Source of the DNA: an uncultured Granulosicoccaceae bacterium
Lineage (GTDB): Bacteria > Pseudomonadota > Gammaproteobacteria > CALCKW01
DNA length: 44,283 nt
Direction of reading: 5' to 3'
Assembly (NCBI GenBank): GCA_937925815.1
Contig: CALAMQ010000041.1
Span: 1 to 44,283 of the forward strand
The notes beneath the pieces are model-generated. The model had not been told where the DNA came from. It saw nothing but the letters and a program-made list of their open reading frames with translations, and did not search any database. The position numbers were made by a program, and so were the translations under genes. Positions 8,278 through 17,731 of the stretch are shown in pieces; within the stretch, counting starts at the first letter, position 1; every line of letters begins with the position of its first letter.

Positions 8278-8742
8278 TCAGGCGCGTGCGATCAGGGTGT
8301 TCTTGGCGGTGGTGCGGGTATGACCGTCGGCTTCGTAGTCGCCGCTCGGTTGCGCGTTGGTCAACAAGGCGATCAATTCAGCGTTGTTGGTCATGGCGCG
8401 GCTGAGCGCTTCGGCTTGCGCCACCAGCGCGTGCTGAATCTGCGTCAGCGCGTGTTTGATCTCTTTGTACCGAGGTTGCAATGTCGCCGCCGATGGATCG
8501 GCAATAACCGCTTCTCGCAGTGATCCGTGGCCGCGTGCCTCGCTGAACGCAGTGAGTCGGCGCTGCGTCTCTTGCAGGGCATTGGCGCAACGCTGCTGCG
8601 TGTCGATGGCAGCGGGCAGCGCCTCGCCATCTTGTGCTTTCAGTGCCTCACCGCAGGATTCAATGGCGTCCCCAAGGGCGGCCACCGACGCCTCGTAGGC
8701 GTCTAGCTCCGCGCTCAGTGACGCGCTATTGCTGTCGGTCAC
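8278..8742 (-). CDS. flgN: Flagellar export chaperone FlgN
   Basis: A 154-residue, mostly helical, acidic protein downstream of flgM, matching FlgN, which binds FlgK and FlgL in the cytoplasm and delivers them to the export gate. It starts with GTG at 8742, overlapping the flgM stop (GTGA), so the pair is translationally coupled. The sequence is a run of Ala/Glu/Gln-rich amphipathic helices with no catalytic motif. FlgN proteins are poorly conserved, so the call rests strongly on position. FlgK and FlgL, its expected clients, are encoded in this window. Confidence 0.82.
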   Translation of the reverse strand: MTDSNSASLSAELDAYEASVAALGDAIESCGEALKAQDGEALPAAIDTQQRCANALQETQRRLTAFSEARGHGSLREAVIADPSAATLQPRYKEIKHALTQIQHALVAQAEALSRAMTNNAELIALLTNAQPSGDYEADGHTRTTAKNTLIARA

Positions 8743-9065
8743 AGCTTGCCCAGCAGCTGTTCCGTCTCGAGAAATTTCTCGGCGATACGGTCAGCATTGA
8801 TCACGTATTCGCCTTCGGCGATACGCTGCTTGATGCTTTCAACTTTGTCCCGATCAAACGGCGTGCTGTCGCTCGCCATAGCCACTTCGATTTTCTGCAA
8901 GCGCTCTACGCCCGCACTCAGCGACACCGTGTCGGCAGCAGATCCGGGTCGTGTTGCGGCGCCGCTGTTTGCCGCTTGCTGATCGCGGTCGAGCACGCTG
9001 CTCTTAGCGCTGTCTTGCATGGCAATGGTGCGGCCTCCGCCGAGGCCATCAATAGGACCGACCAT
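8739..9065 (-). CDS. flgM: Anti-sigma-28 factor FlgM
   Basis: A 108-residue FlgM. The C-terminal half (DRDKVESIKQRIAEGEYVIN, then ADRIAEKFLETEQLL) is the sigma-28-binding helical region; the N-terminal half is Gly/Ser/Ala-rich and disordered, as usual for a protein exported through the finished hook. Two ATGs lie in tandem at 9068 and 9065. GGAG is three bases before the first and six before the second, so 9065 is preferred. The frame is open further upstream, but that part does not resemble FlgM. It holds FliA inactive until secretion starts, and precedes flgN by a four-base overlap. Confidence 0.9.
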   Translation of the reverse strand: MVGPIDGLGGGRTIAMQDSAKSSVLDRDQQAANSGAATRPGSAADTVSLSAGVERLQKIEVAMASDSTPFDRDKVESIKQRIAEGEYVINADRIAEKFLETEQLLGKL

Positions 9066-9159
9066 CATGTTCTCCGTGGTTGTCGGGTGAGTGTAGTTGG
9101 CGCAAAGCCGTTGCCCAAGTGGGCGAATCTGAACGCAATGTAGCAGCCAGTTGCTGCAC

Positions 9160-9186
9160 ATGACGGCCAAATACGGTGTGCCTTGA
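9160..9186 (-). promoter_or_regulatory. Sigma-28 (FliA) promoter of flgMN
   Basis: On the minus strand TCAAGGCA (9186-9179) is followed after exactly 11 bases by GCCGTCAT (9167-9160). This fits the FliA pattern TAAAGTTT-N11-GCCGATAA, with the same GCCGTCA core as the fliC1 promoter. It lies 95 bases before the flgM start in the flgA-flgM gap and would give FlgM FliA-dependent expression. Confidence 0.6.
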
Positions 9187-9216
9187 CGACCTTGCTTGCA
9201 AAGTGTGGTCCATCTC

Positions 9217-9936
9217 TCACAATGGCACCTCAACGGTGGCTCTGTCCACTGCGATGGCGTCGACAATGCGCCCAGAATCGCTGTTTTTGATCTTCACATT
9301 CTGGCCGCGGGACGCGTTCGCGAGGGCGGTGCCATTGGTTCGGATTGCGAAGTTGCCGCTGATGGCGAGAATCGTGACGCGCTGGCCTTTGTTGACCAAG
9401 TAGGGCGCGCGCAGGTGCCTGGCATTCAAGATCTGGTCGCCTCGGATCGGTGTGGCGGCAGTCAGGCCGATCACATCTTCGAGGTCCGAGAAGTGACCGT
9501 GGTAGAGCGTTGACTGGTCAACCTTGAGGAACTGCACGTCGCTGGCTGACAGTGTGCTGTCTCGCGCAATGGGCTGCGATGCGACCACGGCATCGGTCCA
9601 GACTTTCACATTGACAGCAACGTGTATTTTCCACGGGGCCTGTGACATGCAAGCCACTTCCACGTGGGTGTTACCGGATTCGCGTTGGTCGTCTCTGAAG
9701 CGCACCTCAAGTGCGCTGTCGCACGGTTTCAGGCGCAAGCGGTTGTCGAGTCTCTTGACGGTCAAATCCACCGGGTAGGGCGATTCGAAATCGTGCGCAG
9801 CGACGAATTGTTCAACCGCCTGATGGATTCGATCAGGTGTGACAGGCGACGCCTGCACAACCGATGCGCCGAACCAGAGACAGACCAGCGACAGCTTGGA
9901 TGTCGTGCGCAACACAGTGGCAAGAAATAATTTCAT
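9217..9936 (-). CDS. flgA: P-ring assembly chaperone FlgA
   Basis: A 239-residue periplasmic protein with an N-terminal signal peptide (from MKLFLATVL, hydrophobic core SLVCLWFGASVV, cleavage after VQA). The C-terminal SAF domain includes ATPIRGDQILNARHL, then VNKGQRVTILA and ASRGQNVKIKNSDSGRIV, the FlgA signature. FlgA helps FlgI monomers polymerise into the P ring around the rod. The frame is open to 10011, but ATG at 9936 gives the proper signal peptide. It is divergent from flgB, the usual place for flgA. Confidence 0.92.
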   Translation of the reverse strand: MKLFLATVLRTTSKLSLVCLWFGASVVQASPVTPDRIHQAVEQFVAAHDFESPYPVDLTVKRLDNRLRLKPCDSALEVRFRDDQRESGNTHVEVACMSQAPWKIHVAVNVKVWTDAVVASQPIARDSTLSASDVQFLKVDQSTLYHGHFSDLEDVIGLTAATPIRGDQILNARHLRAPYLVNKGQRVTILAISGNFAIRTNGTALANASRGQNVKIKNSDSGRIVDAIAVDRATVEVPL

Positions 9937-9948
9937 GACTGTGGCGCA

Positions 9949-9964
9949 TGCAACCCGTGTTCCA
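9949..9964 (-). promoter_or_regulatory. Possible sigma-54 promoter of flgA
   Basis: On the minus strand TGGAACACGGGTTGCA has the required GG-N10-GC spacing and a full TTGCA -12 box. The predicted transcript would start only two or three bases before the flgA ATG, so either the mRNA is nearly leaderless, an internal GTG or TTG a few codons in is used, or the match is accidental. Confidence 0.38.
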
Positions 9965-10220
9965 GCAAGGCGTCTAGCGCGCCGCTGTTGGTGACATGGC
10001 AATAGGGACACCCCTGAGGGCAGCGGATTGCCGCCTACACAAGTAGGGGTCGGTGTCGCATCTCAGTGGCAATCGAGTGCGGTCTGAGCAGGCAAAAAAA
10101 GACAGCTCTAATCGCAGCTCGATAATTCTACCTAAACACTTGTTATTGCAGTGCTTTCAAAGAGCGCTGTTGTATTGAAGCAAATAATTTTCACGGCACG
10201 GGCTTTCGCCGTCATTTATT

Positions 10221-10236
10221 TGGCATATCAACTGCA
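10221..10236 (+). promoter_or_regulatory. Sigma-54 promoter of the flgB operon
   Basis: TGGCATATCAACTGCA has exact GG-N10-GC spacing with TGGCA and TGCA boxes. It lies 35 bases before the flgB ATG, giving a leader of roughly 25 bases. In Pseudomonas the matching operon depends on sigma-54 and FleR. Confidence 0.75.
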
Positions 10237-10271
10237 TTCTCGGCTTATACCTGCACACAAGAGATCGGCAG

Positions 10272-10673
10272 ATGGAAGCATCACTTGAGCGAACGTTGGG
10301 CATTCATGATGACGCCCTTCGCTTGCGCGGCCAGCGCGCAAACATCATTGCATCAAATATCGCCAATGCGGATGTACCCGGATACAAAGCACGCGACGTC
10401 GATTTCAAAACAGTGCTTGCACAAGCGTCCGACCGCCGCATGACCCAACTGAAAATGGTTGGCAGCGACGACCAACACATGGGGGCGTCATCTGATGTCA
10501 CTGATGCCGAGAAGTTGTACCGCACGCCGTTGCAACCCTCGCTCGACGGCAACACGGTGGACTCTCAAGTTGAAAACGCTCAGTTCGCGCAAAACACCAT
10601 GCAGTACCAAGCGAGCTTACAGTTCTTGAGCAGCAAGTTCCGCTCGTTGCGTTTCGCAATCAAAGGTCAGTAA
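10272..10673 (+). CDS. flgB: Flagellar proximal rod protein FlgB
   Basis: A 133-residue rod subunit with the N-terminal rod/hook motif (ALRLRGQRANIIASNIANAD, then VPGYKARDVDF). It ends in the helical segment that packs in the rod core (NTMQYQASLQFLSSKFRSLR). FlgB sits near the base of the rod, next to FliE. It opens the flgBCDEFGHIJ operon behind the sigma-54 promoter; flgC starts two bases after the stop. Confidence 0.96.
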   Translation: MEASLERTLGIHDDALRLRGQRANIIASNIANADVPGYKARDVDFKTVLAQASDRRMTQLKMVGSDDQHMGASSDVTDAEKLYRTPLQPSLDGNTVDSQVENAQFAQNTMQYQASLQFLSSKFRSLRFAIKGQ

Positions 10674-10675
10674 TC

Positions 10676-11089
10676 GTGTCTCTATTCAAAAATTTTGATG
10701 TCGCCGGGTCCGCCATGAGTGCGCAATCGCTCCGGCTCAATCTCACCGCGTCGAACATGGCAAATGCCACAACGGTTTCAGGCAGCGCGGATGAAGCTTA
10801 CCGCGCACGCCACCCGGTTTTTCAATCAGTGTATGACGAGGCGACCAAAGGTGCCGCGGTGTCCGTGCACGTGGCTGGGGTTGTTGAAGATCAACGCGAA
10901 GCCATGGCGCAGTATCAGCCAGGACACCCGCTTGCAGACGAGCAGGGCTTTGTCTACTCGCCAAATGTGAATGTGGTCGAGGAAATGGTGAACATGATGT
11001 CGGCGTCGCGCAGTTTTCAATCGAACGTTGAAATACTGACGACAACACGCCAGATGCTGCAACGCACGTTGTCCATGGGCGAGCAATAA
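10676..11089 (+). CDS. flgC: Flagellar rod protein FlgC
   Basis: A 137-residue rod subunit. The N-terminal motif is AMSAQSLRLNLTASNMANA and the C-terminal motif VNVVEEMVNMMSASRSFQSN, both standard for FlgC. The start is GTG at 10676, which gives the typical MSLFKNFDVAGSAM opening. It is almost contiguous with flgB. Confidence 0.96.
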   Translation: MSLFKNFDVAGSAMSAQSLRLNLTASNMANATTVSGSADEAYRARHPVFQSVYDEATKGAAVSVHVAGVVEDQREAMAQYQPGHPLADEQGFVYSPNVNVVEEMVNMMSASRSFQSNVEILTTTRQMLQRTLSMGEQ

Positions 11090-11106
11090 ACTGAGGGTTA
11101 GTAGGC

Positions 11107-11817
11107 ATGAGTTCAATTGATCAAATAAGTAACCCTTTTTTACAGAGCATGATGTGGAACCCCACGGGAACCACAGACGTTGAGGTCTCTGAAAACCTCG
11201 GCAATCAAGAGCTCGGACAGGAAGCGTTCTTGGAGCTCATGACAGCACAGCTCGAAAACCAAGATCCGTTCTCGCCAATGGAGAACGCAGATTTCATCGG
11301 GCAAATGGCTCAGTTCGGTACGGTGTCTGGAATCGGTGACTTGAAAACAGAGTTTTCATCTTTCACCAACACGATGAAATCGCAAATGTTGGTTGAAGCC
11401 TCCAATGTGGTCGGCAAGTCTGTGTTGACGCAGGACAACGTCATGGCGCTTGAGCCTGGATCGGAGCCAGAGGCCTTGGTCAAGCTCGCATCCAACGTCG
11501 ACAACTTGGTTGTCAATATTCAAAGCCAGACCGGTGCCTTGGTTCGAACCCTGCAATTGGGTCCGCAGACAAGTGGTGACACAACCATCACATGGGATGG
11601 AAAAGATAACGATGGCGCGGATATGCCAGCGGGGAATTACACCCTGGCTGTGACCGCCTCATTGCGTGGTGAAACTCAGGGCCTTACGCCCTACGTATAC
11701 GGTGAAGTGAAAAGCGTCTCAATGGGAAGCAGTAACTCTGACATGGTGCTCAATGTAGCCGGTGTCGGTGGGAAGACCATGGACGATGTAATAGAAATAG
11801 CCAAAGTTGGCAATTGA
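11107..11817 (+). CDS. flgD: Hook scaffold (hook cap) protein FlgD
   Basis: A 236-residue cap under which FlgE polymerises during hook growth; it is exported and later replaced by FlgK. The N-terminal block LGQEAFLELMTAQLENQDPF and the following PMENADFIGQMAQFGTVSGI are diagnostic. The C-terminal half contains the FlgD Ig-like/tudor regions (TITWDGKDNDGADMPAGNYT). The ATG has a GAGG purine tract upstream. Confidence 0.96.
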   Translation: MSSIDQISNPFLQSMMWNPTGTTDVEVSENLGNQELGQEAFLELMTAQLENQDPFSPMENADFIGQMAQFGTVSGIGDLKTEFSSFTNTMKSQMLVEASNVVGKSVLTQDNVMALEPGSEPEALVKLASNVDNLVVNIQSQTGALVRTLQLGPQTSGDTTITWDGKDNDGADMPAGNYTLAVTASLRGETQGLTPYVYGEVKSVSMGSSNSDMVLNVAGVGGKTMDDVIEIAKVGN

Positions 11818-11842
11818 TTTAGAATAATACAGAGGAAATTCA

Positions 11843-13108
11843 ATGTCTTTTGAAATTGGACTGAGTGGGATCAATGCGGCAAGCGCAAGCCTCTCCACTG
11901 CGAGTCACAATATTGCAAACGTGGGTACAACCGGTTTCAAGTACCAGCGTGCAGAATTTGCAGATATTTTCTCAAATAATGTGTTCTCCGCGGCGCAAAC
12001 CAGTATTGGTGACGGTGCATTGCTGAGTACGGTGAGGCAGATGTATGGTCAGGGCAACCTCGAATACACCGAAAATGCGCTTGATCTCGCGATCAATGGA
12101 CCTGGATTCTTCATGGTGTCACCAACCACCGACACCCTGAACCCCGAATACACGCGTGACGGTTTTTTCCGCCTCGACAGTGAAGGCTACATCGTCGACG
12201 GTGATGGCCAGTTCCTGCAGACATTTCCAACAGATCCTGAAACTGGGCAGGTCATCTCAAACAGCATCACTTCCGCACAACCTGTGCAGTTAGCTGATAA
12301 ATACGGTGCGGCGGTTCAGACCAACAATGTTGGCATCGCAGCAAACTTGCCGGCCAGTGCTAATGAACTCGACATCGCGTTCTTTGATCCGAACGATGTC
12401 GACACCTATTCAGCGGCAACGCAGGCGACGATCTACGACTCGCTCGGTGAAAGCCACACCCTCTACACGTACTTTATCCACACCGATTCAGCAAACAACG
12501 AGTGGGAAGTGCGTACCTACGTGGACAACACGGCATTGACTCCGGCTCCTGGCGAATCGACCACGCTGCAGTTTGACGGTGGTGGTGCGATGATTGCGCC
12601 GGTCAACGGTGATATTCAATACGACCCGGAGCCGCTGACAGCTGGATCTGATCCCCTGAATATCAATGTGGATTTCACACCGACGCTGTCCGAACTCACC
12701 ACGCAGTTTTCGTCAGAGTTTGCAGTGCCATACGTCTACCAAGATGGCGCGACCCTGGGTCGACTGAGCAGCCTGGCTGTTGAAACTGACGGCAGCGTGG
12801 TCGCGAAATTCAGCAACGGTGTCACAGCTTCTCTTGGCAAAGTGCTGTTGGCTGATTTTCAGAACATCAACGGTTTGAAGCAAATTGGTAACTCGTCGTG
12901 GCACGAGACGACTGATTCTGGCGCCGCTTACGTTGGTGAGGCGAGCACGGGCAGCTTTGGATCAATACAAGGTGGGGCACTGGAGACATCGAATGTCGAC
13001 CTGACGTCACAACTTGTCAACTTGATTACGGCGCAGCGGAATTTCCAAGCCAATGCGAAAACAATAGAAACCTCAAACACTATCACCCAAACCATCATCA
13101 ATATCTGA
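11843..13108 (+). CDS. flgE: Flagellar hook protein FlgE
   Basis: A 421-residue hook subunit. It has the axial-protein start (FEIGLSGINAAS, HNIANVGTTGF), the FlgE/F/G central motifs (LDLAINGPGFFMV, YTRDGFFRLDSEGYIVDGDG), a variable outer domain around residues 150-320, and the C-terminal helix LETSNVDLTSQLVNLITAQR. Length is normal for a gammaproteobacterial hook protein. GAGGAA lies seven bases before the ATG. Confidence 0.96.
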   Translation: MSFEIGLSGINAASASLSTASHNIANVGTTGFKYQRAEFADIFSNNVFSAAQTSIGDGALLSTVRQMYGQGNLEYTENALDLAINGPGFFMVSPTTDTLNPEYTRDGFFRLDSEGYIVDGDGQFLQTFPTDPETGQVISNSITSAQPVQLADKYGAAVQTNNVGIAANLPASANELDIAFFDPNDVDTYSAATQATIYDSLGESHTLYTYFIHTDSANNEWEVRTYVDNTALTPAPGESTTLQFDGGGAMIAPVNGDIQYDPEPLTAGSDPLNINVDFTPTLSELTTQFSSEFAVPYVYQDGATLGRLSSLAVETDGSVVAKFSNGVTASLGKVLLADFQNINGLKQIGNSSWHETTDSGAAYVGEASTGSFGSIQGGALETSNVDLTSQLVNLITAQRNFQANAKTIETSNTITQTIINI

Positions 13109-13140
13109 TGGGGCGAACGGGCGATTCACTGAGTAGCTAA

Positions 13141-13881
13141 ATGGACAAGGCGATATACGTTGCGATGACCGGCGCAAAAGCAAACATGCTTGCGCAAGCC
13201 AACAACGCCCACAATCTGGCTAACGTCAACACCACGGGTTTCAGAGCGGACATAGACCGCTTTGTCAGTGAACCCGTGTACGGGCCAGGGCACCCTAGCC
13301 GGGCGTTTGCGCACGGTGAATCGGTTGGATACAACAGCAGCAACGGCACCTTGCAACAAACCGGTCGCGGCCTGGATGTCGGGATCGCCAATGCCGGTTG
13401 GTTCGCGGTGCAAACCGAAGGTGGGGAAGAGGCTTACACCCGCCGTGGCGACCTGCGCATCCAAACGGATGGCTTGTTGGTGAACGGTGCCGGTCAATTG
13501 GTGCTCGGGGACAGCGGTCCGATCTCGATCCCCCCCAACGAAGATTTGATCGTCGGAAGTGACGGCACGATCACGATCAAGCCCTTGGGTGGCGGTGGTG
13601 CCGAGCAGGCCGTGATAGACCGCATTCGCCTGGTATCGGACGAAGGCTTTGACATGGTCAAAGGTGAAGACGGTTTGTTTCGCAGTGCCACAGGTGACGA
13701 GCTCCCCCCCGACGGCAACATTCAAGTGTTTGCTGGCATGCTCGAATCGAGCAACGTCAACGCCGTTGAAGCAATGGTCAAAATGATTGAATTCTCGCGA
13801 AGCTATGAATCCCAAGTCGGGTTTTTCCGCGAAGTTGAAAAAATGGACAGCGCCTCAGCCAGGCTGCTCGGCACCAACTGA
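13141..13881 (+). CDS. flgF: Flagellar proximal rod protein FlgF
   Basis: A 246-residue axial protein. The start MDKAIYVAMTGAKANMLAQA and NLANVNTTGFRAD is characteristic of FlgF, followed by QTGRGLDVGIANAGWFAVQ, YTRRGDLRIQTDG and the C-terminal helix ESSNVNAVEAMVKMIEFSRS. It forms part of the rod between FlgB/FlgC and FlgG. Only 32 bases separate it from flgE and no clear promoter is seen there. Confidence 0.96.
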   Translation: MDKAIYVAMTGAKANMLAQANNAHNLANVNTTGFRADIDRFVSEPVYGPGHPSRAFAHGESVGYNSSNGTLQQTGRGLDVGIANAGWFAVQTEGGEEAYTRRGDLRIQTDGLLVNGAGQLVLGDSGPISIPPNEDLIVGSDGTITIKPLGGGGAEQAVIDRIRLVSDEGFDMVKGEDGLFRSATGDELPPDGNIQVFAGMLESSNVNAVEAMVKMIEFSRSYESQVGFFREVEKMDSASARLLGTN

Positions 13882-13899
13882 TAGAGAGATGAGAGCAAG

Positions 13900-14685
13900 A
13901 TGAACTCTGCTTTATGGATTTCCAAAACTGGCCTCGATGCGCAGCAAATGCGCATGTCTGTGGTGTCGAACAACCTAGCCAACGTGGCAACAACGGGTTT
14001 TAAACGGGACCGCGCGAGCTTTGAAGACCTGTTCTATCAGACCGAGCGCGCCGCCGGCGGCCTGTCTGCCAACAACACCACCATTCCAAGCGGCTTGAAC
14101 CGCGGTACCGGTGTGCGTGTAGTCAGCACAGACAAATTGCACACTCAGGGCAACATGTCACAGACCGGTGCGTCGCTCGATATCGCGATCAACGGCCGGG
14201 GATTCTTCTCGGTATTGATGCCGGACGGCACGACCTCGTACACGCGCGATGGCAGCTTTAAGCTCGATGCTAGCGGCACAGTGGTGACGTCAAGCGGTTA
14301 CACCGTGATGCCCGGCATCACGCTGCCGAACAACACGCAGAGCATCAACATCGGTGATGACGGCACACTGTCGGTGAACATGCAGGGTGCGACATCGGAC
14401 ACCATCATCGGACAGCTTACGCTGACAGACTTTGTCAATCCGATGGGGCTGCGCCCAGTGGGTGAGAACTTGTTTGAAGAAACCGGATCAAGTGGCAACC
14501 CCATCGCAGGCGTGCCAGGGCTTGCCGGTATCGGCAATTTGCGCCAGGGCTTTTTAGAGACGTCCAACGTCAACATCGTTGAAGAAATGGTCAACATGAT
14601 CGAGACGCAGCGGGCCTATGAAATCAATTCCAAAGCAATCTCCACCACGGATCAGATGTTGCAGTACTTGAATAACAATGCGTAA
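13900..14685 (+). CDS. flgG: Flagellar distal rod protein FlgG
   Basis: A 261-residue distal-rod subunit, the usual length. Key blocks are [73 protein letters not shown] and the C-terminal [20 protein letters not shown]. Distal rod grows to a fixed length and passes through the P and L rings encoded next door. GAGATGAGAG purine stretches precede the ATG. Confidence 0.97.
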   Translation: MNSALWISKTGLDAQQMRMSVVSNNLANVATTGFKRDRASFEDLFYQTERAAGGLSANNTTIPSGLNRGTGVRVVSTDKLHTQGNMSQTGASLDIAINGRGFFSVLMPDGTTSYTRDGSFKLDASGTVVTSSGYTVMPGITLPNNTQSINIGDDGTLSVNMQGATSDTIIGQLTLTDFVNPMGLRPVGENLFEETGSSGNPIAGVPGLAGIGNLRQGFLETSNVNIVEEMVNMIETQRAYEINSKAISTTDQMLQYLNNNA

Positions 14686-14702
14686 TCACTGACAGGTAGA
14701 TT

Positions 14703-15386
14703 GTGAACAGGGTCTTATTATTCGCAGTGGTGTTAGCGTCACTTTCACTGGGTGGCTGCTTTCACACCACCCTTGAGAATCCAGCGACGCCTGAATACAC
14801 ACCTGTGTTGCCAGCGCCGCAAGCGCTGATTGAACAGGCGCCAACTGGCGGTATATACAAGGCCGGGTACTCCAAAGAGCTGTTTAGAGACCTCAAGGCT
14901 TACCGTGTGGGAGACGTGTTGACTGTGGTGCTCTCGGAAGACACCTCGGCTGAGATGCGCTCAACCACCAGCACCAACAAAGACGGCAATGTCTCCCTTG
15001 GGTTGTCAAACTTGTTGGGCAAGCAATACGCCGCCCTCGACAGCCCATTGACGGTGCAGGCGGATAACTCGCGTTCGTTCTCTGGCACCGGCAACAGCAG
15101 TCAAAGCAACAGTTTGGATGGTCAGATTACTGTCACCGTGCACCAGGTACTGCCCAACGGCAACATGCTTGTTCGCGGCGAGAAGCGCGTGACCATTAAT
15201 CGCGGTATTGAGTATCTGCAACTCAGTGGCATTGTCCGCCCTGAGGATGTCAACGCTGAAAACCAAGTGAGCTCTGTGCGCATGGCCGACACTGAAATAG
15301 CCTACAGCAGCCGTGGCATTGTTGGTGACTCCAACACCGCTGGTTGGGGTTCGCGCATTTTCAACAGCGCGTGGTGGCCGTTCTGA
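14703..15386 (+). CDS. flgH: L-ring lipoprotein FlgH
   Basis: A 227-residue outer-membrane lipoprotein forming the L ring. The N-terminal signal ends with lipobox L-G-G-C, so Cys19 is the lipidated residue. Conserved FlgH segments are [39 protein letters not shown] and [18 protein letters not shown]; the C terminus ends in aromatic residues (AWWPF). The start is GTG at 14703. Its stop overlaps the flgI start (TGATG). Confidence 0.95.
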   Translation: MNRVLLFAVVLASLSLGGCFHTTLENPATPEYTPVLPAPQALIEQAPTGGIYKAGYSKELFRDLKAYRVGDVLTVVLSEDTSAEMRSTTSTNKDGNVSLGLSNLLGKQYAALDSPLTVQADNSRSFSGTGNSSQSNSLDGQITVTVHQVLPNGNMLVRGEKRVTINRGIEYLQLSGIVRPEDVNAENQVSSVRMADTEIAYSSRGIVGDSNTAGWGSRIFNSAWWPF

Positions 15387-16483
15387 TGCGCCGCCTATTG
15401 ACCCTGGTTCTATTCTCCTGCCTAGCGGTGCCTGCATTTGCAGAGCGCATTAAAGACATCGCAAGCGTGGCTGGCGTGCGCGACAACCAACTGCTGGGTT
15501 ATGGCTTGGTCGTCGGGCTCGATGGCAGTGGTGACTCGCTCACACGCACGCGCTTCACCGCGCACAGCCTCTCGGCACTGTTGAACCGCTATGGCATCAC
15601 GCTGCCCGACGATGTCACACCGGATTCCAAGAACATTGCAGCTGTGATGGTCAGTGCGACCTTGCCGCCTTTTTCAAAGCCCGGTCAGCGCATTGATGTC
15701 ACCGTGTCGTCGCTCGGTGACGCCAACAACTTGCGCGGTGGCAGCTTGCTGATGACGCCACTCAAAGGTGCGGATGGTGCGGTCTACGCCTTGGCCCAAG
15801 GCAACATGACCGTTGGTGGTTTTGGCATCCAAGGCGCCGACGGCTCAAAAGTCACGGTCAATGTGCCAAGCAGTGCACGCATTCCCAATGGTGCAACCGT
15901 CGAACGAAGTGTGCCGACACCGTTCGCCACCACCGACGCGCTCTACTTTAATCTGCACACGCCGGACTTCACCACAGCCAAACGGTTGGCAGACAAATTC
16001 AACGACGCCCTCGGGCCCGGAAGTGCGATGGCCCAAGACGCGGTCACGGTCAAAGTGCTCGCACCGCCGCAGCTCGATCAGCGCGTCGGTTTTCTCGCCT
16101 ACCTCGAAGAGCTTGAGATTAATCCAGGCGAAGCGGCGGCGAAGGTGATTGTCAATTCGCGCACAGGCACGATTGTCATTGGCAGCCATGTGCGTGTTGG
16201 CCCAGCGGCAGTCACCCACGGGAGCCTGACAGTATCTGTGGATGAAAGTCCTGAAGTATCACAACCCAACGCGTTGGCTGGTGGGCAAACGGCACAGGTC
16301 GAAGACACCAAGATCGACATTGATGAAGAGAATAACCGCATGTTTCTGTTCCGCGGTGAAACCTCATTGTCGGATATTGTGCGTGCGGTTAACCAGGTTG
16401 GCGCAGCCCCCAGTGACTTGGTGGCGATACTCGAAGCGCTCAAAGAAGCGGGCGCCCTCCAGGCGCAGCTGATTGTGATTTAA
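15386..16483 (+). CDS. flgI: P-ring protein FlgI
   Basis: A 365-residue periplasmic protein forming the P ring in the peptidoglycan layer. A 19-residue signal peptide ([19 protein letters not shown]) precedes the mature start [20 protein letters not shown]. Further signatures are [22 protein letters not shown]-type segment [20 protein letters not shown] and [15 protein letters not shown]. The frame is open upstream inside flgH, but the ATG at 15386 fits the signal peptide and overlaps the flgH stop. FlgA would chaperone its assembly. Confidence 0.96.
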   Translation: MRRLLTLVLFSCLAVPAFAERIKDIASVAGVRDNQLLGYGLVVGLDGSGDSLTRTRFTAHSLSALLNRYGITLPDDVTPDSKNIAAVMVSATLPPFSKPGQRIDVTVSSLGDANNLRGGSLLMTPLKGADGAVYALAQGNMTVGGFGIQGADGSKVTVNVPSSARIPNGATVERSVPTPFATTDALYFNLHTPDFTTAKRLADKFNDALGPGSAMAQDAVTVKVLAPPQLDQRVGFLAYLEELEINPGEAAAKVIVNSRTGTIVIGSHVRVGPAAVTHGSLTVSVDESPEVSQPNALAGGQTAQVEDTKIDIDEENNRMFLFRGETSLSDIVRAVNQVGAAPSDLVAILEALKEAGALQAQLIVI

Positions 16484-16487
16484 ACCG

Positions 16488-17600
16488 ATGAATACGCTCG
16501 ACAGTGGTCAGTATCTCGACCTCGGTGGCCTGTCTAATTTGCGCCATGACGCAAGGCAATCACCGAACGACACCGAGACACTGCGCAAAGTAGCTGAGCA
16601 GTTTGAAAGCCTCTTTGTGCACATGCTGCTCAAGTCGCAACGCGCAGCGAACTTTGGTGATCCGCTGTTTGATAGCAACGCGCTCGACACCTACCGCGAC
16701 ATGCAAGACCAGCAAATGTCGATGGAACTCTCCAAGAGTGGGGGCTTTGGGCTTGCCGACATGTTGGTTCAACAGCTGGGCAAACATATCCAGCCTGAAT
16801 CTGATACTGGAGATTTGGCGGCGCAGCCTTCGCAAGCCCCCGGATCTGATGTCTTCGCCACTGTGCCGACCACGCCGTTGGTGGACTTGGATGACGTCAG
16901 CGGCGCGGTGTTAGAAAGTGCGCTTCAGGCGAGTCAGCCAAGTGAGCACGTCGCGCAGGCAATGCCAAGCCTGCCTCCTCGGGTTGATGCTGTTGCCGAG
17001 CCTCCAGTTCTGGCCGCTGCACCGATCGCAACCATTCTAGAGCAAACTCTGGCGTCACCCGCGAGCGCGAGCAGCGCTGATATCTCTGGTGTGGCTGAGC
17101 CCGTTGCGCCGCCACGAGTTGATTGGTCAACACCAGAAGACTTTGTGCAAGACGTGATGCCGCACGCGCAGGTCGCGGCCGAGAGCCTTGGCGTCGACCC
17201 GCGTGTGCTGGTGGCCCAAGCCGCACTTGAGACAGGGTGGGGTCGCCACATCCCGCACGACACGCAATCCCCGGGCTACAACTTGTTTGGCATCAAGGCT
17301 GACAGCCGGTGGGATGGCGAGCGCGTGAGCTGGAATACCCTCGAACACGACGGTGTGGAGTTTGCGCCTACGCGCGCCCAGTTTAGAGCCTATCCGAACC
17401 TTGGGGACGCTGTTCAGGATTACGCCGAATTCATTCGTGGCAATCCGCGGTATCAAGAGGCCCTGTCAGTTTCAGCTGATCCCGCAGCCTACGTCAACGC
17501 GCTGCAACAAGCGGGATACGCAACTGACCCCAACTACGCAGACAAGATCATGCAGATTTATTCAAGTGACCGGCTTGCCTCCGCAGTCGCCACGGGATAG
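16488..17600 (+). CDS. flgJ: FlgJ rod cap and peptidoglycan hydrolase
   Basis: A 370-residue dual-function FlgJ. The rod-binding domain (about residues 28-95, with VAEQFESLFVHMLLKSQR) caps the growing rod. A long Ala/Pro-rich linker follows. The C-terminal glucosaminidase domain (about 215-365, with LVAQAALETGWGRHI and NLFGIKADSRWDGERV) cuts peptidoglycan so the rod can pass; Glu248 matches the catalytic glutamate. The linker, roughly residues 100-210, makes the protein longer than the Salmonella version (about 316). It starts two bases after the flgI TAA. Confidence 0.95.
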   Translation: MNTLDSGQYLDLGGLSNLRHDARQSPNDTETLRKVAEQFESLFVHMLLKSQRAANFGDPLFDSNALDTYRDMQDQQMSMELSKSGGFGLADMLVQQLGKHIQPESDTGDLAAQPSQAPGSDVFATVPTTPLVDLDDVSGAVLESALQASQPSEHVAQAMPSLPPRVDAVAEPPVLAAAPIATILEQTLASPASASSADISGVAEPVAPPRVDWSTPEDFVQDVMPHAQVAAESLGVDPRVLVAQAALETGWGRHIPHDTQSPGYNLFGIKADSRWDGERVSWNTLEHDGVEFAPTRAQFRAYPNLGDAVQDYAEFIRGNPRYQEALSVSADPAAYVNALQQAGYATDPNYADKIMQIYSSDRLASAVATG

Positions 17601-17731
17601 TGATGACATGACTACAGAAATTCACCGACATGCCGCTACCCAACCGACAGCACTGTATAGCGTGTGCGTTGCGTCACTGATGCCGTTCATTCGGACGTGG
17701 CCAACAAACGCCGCGCACCGGGAGCTACTCC

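Larger units (their letters stand above)
9937..10271. other. Divergent regulatory region flgA-flgB
   Basis: No gene is seen in these 335 bases. The region carries the flgB sigma-54 promoter (10221-10236) and a possible flgA promoter (9949-9964). Its right half is AT-rich with short inverted repeats, for example ACGGC and GCCGT (10195-10213), where an enhancer-binding activator such as FleR or FleQ could bind. Confidence 0.6.

Noticed and set aside
8739-9266. 175-residue FlgM with a long N-terminal extension
   Set aside because: The extra 66 residues contain Cys/Trp-rich sequence unlike FlgM and run through the sigma-28 promoter; the GGAG-preceded ATG pair at 9068/9065 is the real start.
10195-10218. 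GGCACGGGCTTTCGC as a sigma-54 site and GCCGTCAT as a sigma-28 -10 box before flgB
   Set aside because: The first has GG-N11-GC spacing, one base too long, and the second has no TAAAG-like box 11 bases upstream. TGGCATATCAACTGCA nearby fits much better.
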